A program made the position numbers and the translations under genes. Below are positions 1 to 5,500 of a DNA stretch of 40,225 nt, piece by piece. Each line of letters starts with the position of its first letter. Within the stretch, counting starts at the first letter, position 1. The DNA comes from an uncultured Bacteroidales bacterium (lineage in GTDB: Bacteria > Bacteroidota > Bacteroidia > Bacteroidales > Paludibacteraceae), in assembly GCA_900321005.1 (NCBI GenBank), contig ONUF01000021.1:1-40225 (forward strand), written 5' to 3'. The notes below the pieces were generated by a model that made no database searches, was not told the DNA's origin, and saw nothing but the letters and a program-made list of their open reading frames with translations.

Positions 1-78
1 AAAGCCGGCTGTCTTTTGGAATGTCCCTTTTTGACTTACCGAGACTGAGGGCAGGCGATAGACGCCCCGGTTGGTCAT
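1..78 (-). CDS. Partial ORF running off the left edge
   Basis: An ATG at 76-78 on the minus strand opens 26 codons (beginning MTNRGVYRLPSV) that leave the window without a stop. I do not recognise the product. The main support is a well-formed Bacteroidetes promoter at 104-134, whose -7 box ends 26 bases before this ATG. It has the same orientation as the accessory genes at 135-2478, so it may belong to the same mobile-element-like block, although it has its own promoter. Confidence 0.35.
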   Translation of the reverse strand, partial: MTNRGVYRLPSVSVSQKGTFQKTAGF

Positions 79-103
79 TATCCTATCTTTCCAAAAGACA
101 ATG

Positions 104-134
104 CAAAGGTACGAAAAATTTCCGACTTACACAA
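104..134 (-). promoter_or_regulatory. Promoter for the leftmost minus-strand ORF
   Basis: Minus strand: TACCTTTG (-7 box, 104-111) preceded by TTGTGTAAGTC (about 124-134). This fits the Bacteroidetes consensus TTG-N19/21-TAnnTTTG and partly the extended -33 form seen elsewhere in the window. It begins just where the gene at 135-374 stops. Confidence 0.55.
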
Positions 135-374
135 CTATTCGCTTTCGCAAATGGAATTGTACTTCCGCGGGCGTAAGTCATAGCCCGCATAGGCGCTCAA
201 TTCCTTTACTTCGTAGCCGTACAACCATCGCCGGTGGCTGATGTTCGTCCGCCGTTGCGGGTCTTTTCTGGTCCAGCCGTAGAGCAAGGTGTTGAGTCCT
301 TGCATTCCGACTTGCACACCGAGCACCTCATTCAGCCGCTCGGCGACTTCGATTTTACTGATGTGCTGCATCAT
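135..374 (-). CDS. Small unknown protein with helix-turn-helix-like N-terminus
   Basis: About 79 residues from ATG 372-374 (an in-frame ATG also exists at 387-389 and would lengthen the overlap with the upstream gene). The N-terminal stretch ISKIEVAERLNEVLG reads like a short helical DNA-binding segment; the rest is basic and aromatic (WTRKDPQRR, RRWLYGYEV). I do not recognise a family. The start overlaps the stop of the 77-residue gene upstream (TAA at 355-357), suggesting translational coupling. Its position at the end of the RepA-like operon suggests a mobile-element accessory protein; function is unknown. Confidence 0.5.
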   Translation of the reverse strand: MMQHISKIEVAERLNEVLGVQVGMQGLNTLLYGWTRKDPQRRTNISHRRWLYGYEVKELSAYAGYDLRPRKYNSICESE

Positions 375-588
375 AGGCTTCGGTAGCAATTTTCCACAGT
401 TGCTGACTGCTCTTCTTTGATCCGCTCTTGCGCATCTGAGCTACCATCTTCGTGATGGCACTGAACCGCTCGCGCTGTGCTATCATCGCAGCACTCGGCG
501 CCTTCGCCGGACCTTGTTTCTTACTCGGCAATGTGTGCATATACACCTTGCCCGATTTCTTCATCGTGCGGAAACAGTAGTTTCCCAA
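355..588 (-). CDS. Small basic protein, FR..KKSGKVYMHTLPSK type; start codon eroded
   Basis: 77 residues if read from TTG 586-588. The pattern is GNY-FR, then a basic GKVYM strand, then a P-rich link, then MIAQRERFSAITKMV. It resembles, by eye, the N-terminal layout of its upstream neighbour (561-860) and of the protein at 30645-31004: a short strand, FR or YAR, a second strand, a proline, then a helix with R-x-F-x-A. The frame stays open upstream (ISGRLGNY) to a TAG without any ATG, so the native start may have been lost; a palindromic repeat lies just upstream at 620-670. The C-terminal half is helical and Lys-rich. Function unknown; possibly phage- or element-derived. Confidence 0.5.
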   Translation of the reverse strand: MGNYCFRTMKKSGKVYMHTLPSKKQGPAKAPSAAMIAQRERFSAITKMVAQMRKSGSKKSSQQLWKIATEAYDAAHQ

Positions 589-860
589 GCGCCCCGATAT
601 GGACTATTTTGTTTATTTTCCGGCATGCTATGCCGATTAACGTCGTCTGTTGTGCGAGATGCCATCTCGCGTTTCCGTTTCCCTGCGTACTTAGCCGCAA
701 ACCGACGCTGGTTAGCCGCTTCGTCTTCCGTCTTGACGTGTTTCGATCGGTCAGGACATTTCTGTACGATCTGCTGACCTCTGTACTTCCGGAAGTAAAA
801 CCCGTCTTGCCGTAATTTGCCTCGTAGGCTGTCAATGGGAATGATTAATTCTACTTTCAT
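561..860 (-). CDS. Small unknown protein with a repeat-derived C-terminal tail
   Basis: 99 residues from ATG 858-860. Residues 1-65 (MKVELIIPIDSLRGKL, then FYFRKYRG, QKCPDRS, NQRRFAAKYAG) form a compact basic module that I read as related to the proteins at 355-588 and 30645-31004. From about residue 66 the reading frame passes through the two-hairpin palindromic repeat at 620-670 (translated as MASRTTDDVNRHSMPE) and then into the neighbour's DNA in another frame, so the last 34 residues look acquired, not ancestral. The gene is about 216 bases downstream of the RepA-like gene on the same strand. Function unknown. Confidence 0.55.
   Translation of the reverse strand: MKVELIIPIDSLRGKLRQDGFYFRKYRGQQIVQKCPDRSKHVKTEDEAANQRRFAAKYAGKRKREMASRTTDDVNRHSMPENKQNSPYRGAWETTVSAR
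620..670 (-). repeat. Two-hairpin palindromic repeat unit
   Basis: On the minus strand: GCGAG-ATGGCAT-CTCGC (654-670), a 17-base spacer beginning ACAACAGACGACG (637-653), then TCGGC-ATAGCAT-GCCGG (620-636). The same arrangement, with the spacer beginning ACAACAAACGACG and different but still paired stems, occurs at 31133-31183. It is transcribed and translated as the tail of the 561-860 gene. Confidence 0.75.
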
Positions 861-898
861 AATGTTTTGCTTATTCGTTGCTTTCTTTTTGCTGTTAA

Positions 899-976
899 AC
901 CCGCGACCATCTCGCGACCATTACGGACGTCTCTGTACGGTCCCTGTGTCGTCCATTGTGCAAGATGCCATCCGGC
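899..976 (-). repeat. Degenerate palindromic repeat copy
   Basis: Minus strand: GCCGG-ATGGCAT-CTTGC (960-976; stem now mismatched), spacer beginning ACAATGGACGAC (close to the 637-653 spacer), a further small hairpin around 925-942, then two direct copies of ATGGTCGCG (about 902-921). It lies in the 216-base gap between the RepA-like gene and the small-protein genes. Confidence 0.6.
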
Positions 977-984
977 GTTTGACA

Positions 985-1061
985 GGTCCCCCTATCGTTC
1001 TTTAGTACGTACGTTACCCCCCTCTATAGGGGGGCTAACAGTACTAAACGAACAGGGACCT
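985..1061. repeat. Long imperfect palindrome downstream of the RepA-like gene
   Basis: Arms begin GGTCCC (left, about 985) and end GGGACC (right, about 1061). Nested inside are TTAGTAC/GTACTAA, GTTA/TAAC and CCCCCCT/AGGGGGG around the centre near 1024. It lies 16 bases past the stop of the minus-strand ATPase gene, so it could act as an RNA 3' structure. There is no T-run, so it is not a canonical intrinsic terminator. Confidence 0.65.
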
Positions 1062-1076
1062 CGTCAAAAATGAGCT

Positions 1077-2189
1077 TTAGGGGCTTAGTTGGTAGCCGCT
1101 TTTGCCTTCGATTTCCGCCGGCTGGATTATCCCTTGCAGACGGGCTTCTTCTATTAGTTTGAACGCGAAGTTAAAGCTACGTACGTTGGCGACGTTCATA
1201 ATCACCTGACGTAATTGGGCAAGGCTCATCTCTTTCCCTCCTTGTAGTATATACCCGAACAACTTCGTCTTGTCAATCTTCCCGTCTGCTCCTACGTACT
1301 CGCCGTTAAAGCCTCCCTGCCGTCCTATATCCGCATGGCTGGCTTGCTCCGGTTCTAAACCGGCGGCGCACCCCACCGGCAACCCCTTCTTGTCCACGCA
1401 GAACTGGATCTTGTTCGGCATGTCGTATTTGCGCGTGGCCGTCTGCTGGATGCTGAAGATACGCGTCTCCGGATCTTTCTTGCATTCGTACGTCTCAAAA
1501 CTCTTGTTCTGAAGCTCTGTACCCAATGCCCCGCGAAGCGTCTTGTCCTCTGCCGCCTTGTTCTGGTGCAGTACGCATACGATGCAGGTCTTGTACTCCG
1601 ACGCCACTTTCAGCAACTGCCCGATCGTGTTCTGTGCTTCCTCGTAGTTGTTGATATCGCCTACCACGTCGCGTATCCCGTCGAAGATCACCAAGTCCGG
1701 CATACATATCGCTATCGCGGCTAACACCAGCGTCATGCGGTCTTGCCAACGCACCTGACGCAGGTTAAACACATGATACGCCTCGTCACTCGCCTCTGCA
1801 CCCGTCATCGCACCGATGCGGTCTCGCAGTATCTCATGCGTGCTGTCTGCACTCTGCTCCGTGTCTATCCACACCACCCGCAATGGCTTCTCCCGTATCC
1901 GCTTTAAACCAAGGAAGTGCCCTCCGTCCATTCTCCCCGCATTGTATGCGGGTTCTAGTTCGTTTCCTGCTCCGCGTGACAGCGCGGAGGTACCCGCCGC
2001 CGCCATCAGGATCGAGTTAAGGTACGTCTTACCGCTTTTCGCCTTACCGGTCACCGCTACCAGCTCACCCCGTGCGTAGCACGGCACACCGTTCCAGGTG
2101 TACAGAAACTCGTGCGGCGGAATCTCCGAACTGCTCGTGATACGTAACTTCTCTAACTGCTCGATAATCGTTAAATTCTCGCTTTCCAT
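1077..2189 (-). CDS. RepA-like AAA_25 ATPase of a mobile element
   Basis: 370 residues. Walker A GKAKSGKT is at residues 48-55; VVWIDTEQS at about 107-115 and the Walker B strand LVIFDG near 165 complete a RecA/KaiC-type fold as in plasmid RepA helicases and the AAA_25 ATPases common on Bacteroidetes mobile elements. The C-terminal part (LAQLRQVIMNVA, LIEEARLQGII) looks like a winged-helix replication-initiator domain. Residues about 67-91 are an extra loop right after the Walker A helix, encoded by palindromic repeat DNA (PAYNAGRMDGG). A -7 box lies 19 bases upstream of the start, and a frame-damaged helix-turn-helix gene precedes it. Probable role: replication or maintenance of an integrated element, inferred from family only. 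Confidence 0.75.
   Translation of the reverse strand: MESENLTIIEQLEKLRITSSSEIPPHEFLYTWNGVPCYARGELVAVTGKAKSGKTYLNSILMAAAGTSALSRGAGNELEPAYNAGRMDGGHFLGLKRIREKPLRVVWIDTEQSADSTHEILRDRIGAMTGAEASDEAYHVFNLRQVRWQDRMTLVLAAIAICMPDLVIFDGIRDVVGDINNYEEAQNTIGQLLKVASEYKTCIVCVLHQNKAAEDKTLRGALGTELQNKSFETYECKKDPETRIFSIQQTATRKYDMPNKIQFCVDKKGLPVGCAAGLEPEQASHADIGRQGGFNGEYVGADGKIDKTKLFGYILQGGKEMSLAQLRQVIMNVANVRSFNFAFKLIEEARLQGIIQPAEIEGKSGYQLSP
1919..1989 (-). repeat. Palindromic repeat inserted in frame in the RepA-like gene
   Basis: Minus strand: CTCCGCG-CTGTCA-CGCGGAG (1970-1989, 7-bp stem), then CCCGC-ATACAAT-GCGGG (1936-1952), then a tail GAGAATGGACGGAG. The second hairpin is identical to the one at 31235-31251, and 12 of 14 tail bases match its tail (GAGAGCGGACGGAG). 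Translated as SALSRGAGNELE plus PAYNAGRMDGG, with no frame disruption. Confidence 0.75.
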
Positions 2190-2207
2190 AGTCGTTTAAT
2201 TTTGGTG

Positions 2208-2215
2208 CAAAAGTA
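2208..2215 (-). promoter_or_regulatory. -7 box upstream of the RepA-like gene
   Basis: TACTTTTG on the minus strand, 19 bases before the ATG at 2189. No clear TTG -33 element is seen at the expected distance, so strength is uncertain. It lies just beyond the end of the upstream small gene. Confidence 0.45.
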
Positions 2216-2230
2216 CTGCTATTATTCGGA

Positions 2231-2478
2231 TTATGCGTTCCGCAGTTTTGGAACGGTCTCCGGATGGGAGGATTTCATGAACTGAACTGCCCGATATATA
2301 GTGCTTCTTGTTACGCAAAAATAGCACGACAGTTCGGTATAACTCATCGTGCTATGTTCGCAATAAAACTCGTAATACGCCATCCATTGCGGGTAATAGG
2401 ATGGCAAGCCGTACTCTCTGATAAGAATGCTCAGTTCTCCGCTTTCTTTTTTTTGAGCAGAAATTGATACTTGGTCAT
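2231..2478 (-). pseudogene. Small helix-turn-helix gene broken, or frameshifted, at an A8 run
   Basis: From ATG 2476-2478 the frame reads MTKYQFLLKKKK and stops after 15 codons. One base of -1 shift in the run of eight A (2447-2454) gives about 82 residues ending at TAA 2231-2233, including LIREYGLPSYYPQWMAYYEF and the helix-turn-helix-like stretch ELSCYFCVTRSTIYRAVQ. The coding-like frame is also open upstream of the A-run but has no ATG there. The sequence CTC AAA AAA AAG is a classical slippery context, so programmed -1 frameshifting, a phase-variable run or a sequencing error are all possible. It sits 41 bases upstream of the RepA-like gene and could be its regulator. Confidence 0.55.
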
Positions 2479-2510
2479 TGTTGTAAAATTTAGTTGGTTA
2501 TTTGACATCA

Positions 2511-2536
2511 AAAAAAGGAGCCCCGAAGGACTCCTT
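2511..2536 (-). terminator. Intrinsic terminator of the BspA-like gene
   Basis: On the minus strand AAGGAGTCC pairs with GGCTCCTT around a TTCGG-like loop (2515-2536), followed by seven T (2510-2516). It lies 47 bases past the stop codon at 2583. Confidence 0.8.
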
Positions 2537-2542
2537 CTGAAA

Positions 2543-2587
2543 ATTCTAACGTTTTAACATCTTAACGTGCGCTCAGCGCATCTTAAC
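2543..2587. repeat. Period-8 repeat (GTTAA core) at the end of the BspA-like gene
   Basis: On the minus strand three consecutive octamers, GTTAAGAT, GTTAAAAC and GTTAGAAT (2543-2566), follow another GTTAAGAT at 2580-2587. That last copy contains the TAA stop codon of the surface-protein gene. A small hairpin TGCGC-TCA-GCGCA (about 2568-2580) lies between them. The units resemble those at 32269-32308. Confidence 0.6.
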
Positions 2588-5500
2588 GCACTCTCAAGCC
2601 GGCAGCGTTGTAGATCGCGCCGTCGGGACGGAGGATGTAGAGGATGCCGTTATGCAGGATCTTCACGGCTGCCGGAGCGTTCGGACGAGTGAAGATCTCT
2701 TCAATGCCGGTGCCTTCGTTGTACAGTGCCCGGATGATGAGGTCGGCATGTACGTTGGTGTAGGAACCGCTCCAACCTGTGAAGATATATCCCTCACGAA
2801 CGGGGTCTTCCGGTGCGGTAGCCGAACCACCTGCATCCACGATCTCACATTTGAGGGTCGTCTCATCCCAGTCTATGAAGGTAACGAGGTACTGACCTTC
2901 TTTCGCGAACATCGCTTTTACGGTGAGGTTGCTTGTGACCTTGCTGAAGTCAGCACTCCAACCGGCGAAGGTGTATCCGCTGCGTGCCGGAACGGACGGA
3001 GCGACAGCAGCCTGTCCGTAGGTCACTTGCTGCGTAGCACCGAGTTGCGTACCGTCCCAGTTGAGGAAGGTGACGCTGTAGGTCATTGCCTCGTACTGCG
3101 CCTTGACGGTCATGTTCGCTACGACGCGGCTGAAATCCTTGTCCCAACCGGTGAAGGTATGTCCTTCGCGAACCGGTGTCTGCGATGGAGCGGCAGCAGC
3201 GCGGTAATCGACGTGCTGCAACTCGATCTCGCTGTCGTCCCAATCGACGAAGCGTACGGTGAAGGAAGCGTCCACATCATCGGTGATGGTGGCGAACCAT
3301 GTTGTCCACGGTGCTTTGTTATACGCATTCAGACTGCCTCTTGCTACATGGAGCGTCGCGTTGGATGCAATCATCTGGAAGGCGTTGGTCATAGCGATGT
3401 CGGGCATCATGTTCTCGCCGTTCTCGGCAATCTCCCAACCAATAGGCGGCTCCGGATTGTACATATATACGTTCGCCAGTTGCGGCATACTGCCTAACAT
3501 GCTCAGACCCTTGATCGACTTCGGCAGAATGAGTTTCTGCAAAGCGGAACACTCCTGGAACGCACCCGCCTTGATATACTGGATTCCGTTCTCCAACTCG
3601 ATCTCCGTCAAACCGCTGCATCCGGCAAAGGCCTGCTGGCTGAGGTTCGTCACGGTGCATCCCTTGGCAACCGCCGGAACGGTGATCTTGCCGGTCGTGC
3701 TTGCATCTACGGCAGGGTGCATAACGAACGGCAGACCGGTCACGGGATCCGGCATCATCAGTTGCTCCATATAACCATAGACTTCGCAGGTCAATGTCAT
3801 CGGATCGGTGATACGGAAGGTCATATCCACACCTTCAACGGTCTTGGCGGTAAAGAGTGCATCGTCCGTCACATGAACGATCAGTTTGCATACAGGCATC
3901 GAGTGTACCGCCTGATGGTCGTAATCATTCATACGGAAGGTGATGGTATCGTCGTACGGGTATGTTGAACCCATCTCCGGCTTGATAAAGAAGGCAGGCA
4001 GTGTCTTCTCTCCCTCGCCGCACGGATTGACTTGCAGCGGACCATGATGCATCACACTGATGCCGCCGTTGTAGTCCTCCGGCGTTACGACGAGGTTCAC
4101 CAGTTTGGCACTCTGGCCCTTGGTCATGGTAATCTCAGTGATGCCATTCTCAACAGCGATAGCCGTTCCTTGGATAACAGGCATGTAGTCGGTGCTGAAT
4201 ACTCCCAACATACACTTGCCGCTGACATCGGAACCGTCGGCAGCAGTAGCCGTGATAGTAGCGGCACCATAGTTATGGATAGTCACCAGACCATTGGCAT
4301 CCACCGTAGCCACATCGGCATCATCGGACGACCATGTTACCGCATTATTGTCCGCATTACCCGGAGTCACCGTCGCATAGCATTGGAAGGTCTTGGTACC
4401 CAGTTCTGCGCTTGGCACTTGTACACTCTTCACCTCCGGCGACACTTTCACGCTCACGGCATATACGATCGGCTCGAACTGCGCATGTACGGCGGTCTGC
4501 TTGACGATGCTGTCAAACGAGCAGTCCCAACCCATGAAACGGTATCCCTCACGGGTAGGATCAGCAGGAGCGGTTGCGGCTTGACCTGCCTCCACCGTGT
4601 CGCGTTTGAGCAATGTGTATTGCCCTGCGAACGTCTCAGAGGGCGTATAGAAGGAAACGATGTAGTTGGTGGTGAACTCTGCGCTCACGCTCACATCGCT
4701 TGAAACGGTCAGACCGGTGGACGGGTTGTAGTTATTCCATTTCTTGAGCCAGTAGCCGCTATACGGCACTGCCGTCAGGTGGATTGTCGTTCCTTCCGGT
4801 ACAGCATTCAGGTCGATGCCGCTTTCGTTCACTTTGATATAGCCGTTGTCCGCATCCCATGACACTTTATAGCGCGGACCGAGGTCGGCTACGATATTCG
4901 GGAAGTTCTGCCATCCTGCCGCATTCTGGTACTGAGCCAGCACACCGCTCTTGGTCAGCACATGCAGCGTCACGTTCTTGCCGGTAATCTCCGACCAGTT
5001 GAAGCTGTTGCTGCCGTTCAGCATCGGAGGATTCTCCGCATAACAATAGACATGTCCGCCGTTCTGGAACTTGAGGAACAGACCTCTGTCGTCAATCTGC
5101 TGCATACCTGCGCCGAGGGTGATTGCGCCTACCGAGGCGAAGTTATTGTCTCCCAAATAGAGACCGAATGCATTGGAGGCAACGGATGTGGTAGTCTTGG
5201 TGAACTCGATGTGAGCAACATACGGCATCCAGTCGTACCATGTATCGGAGTAGCTGTCTTGCCCTGTTGCAGCCTGCGCGGTAGGCATAGCACCGTTGCA
5301 GTTGATGGTCAGTTTCTGGTCGGAGCCTAACTCCCATGTGCCGTTGCTGCCAAGAGGACCGGAAACAGGGATAAGAGCCTCTGAGTAATCCTCGTCCGCT
5401 ACCACATTCATCCGGCTCCAGACAGGATTGTTGTATGTCGCATTGTAGCGGTTCACAAAGTCCGCCGGTACATGCAGGGTGATGTCGCTCAGTGTCAGAC

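Noticed and set aside
2264-2467. 67-codon plus-strand ORF.
   Set aside because: Antisense to the frame-damaged helix-turn-helix gene, which has better protein character.
2652-3497. 281-codon plus-strand ORF, and other long ORFs antisense to the BspA-like gene (for example 4032-4703).
   Set aside because: Mirror frames of a GC-rich repetitive gene; low-complexity, His/Arg-rich and lacking any family resemblance.
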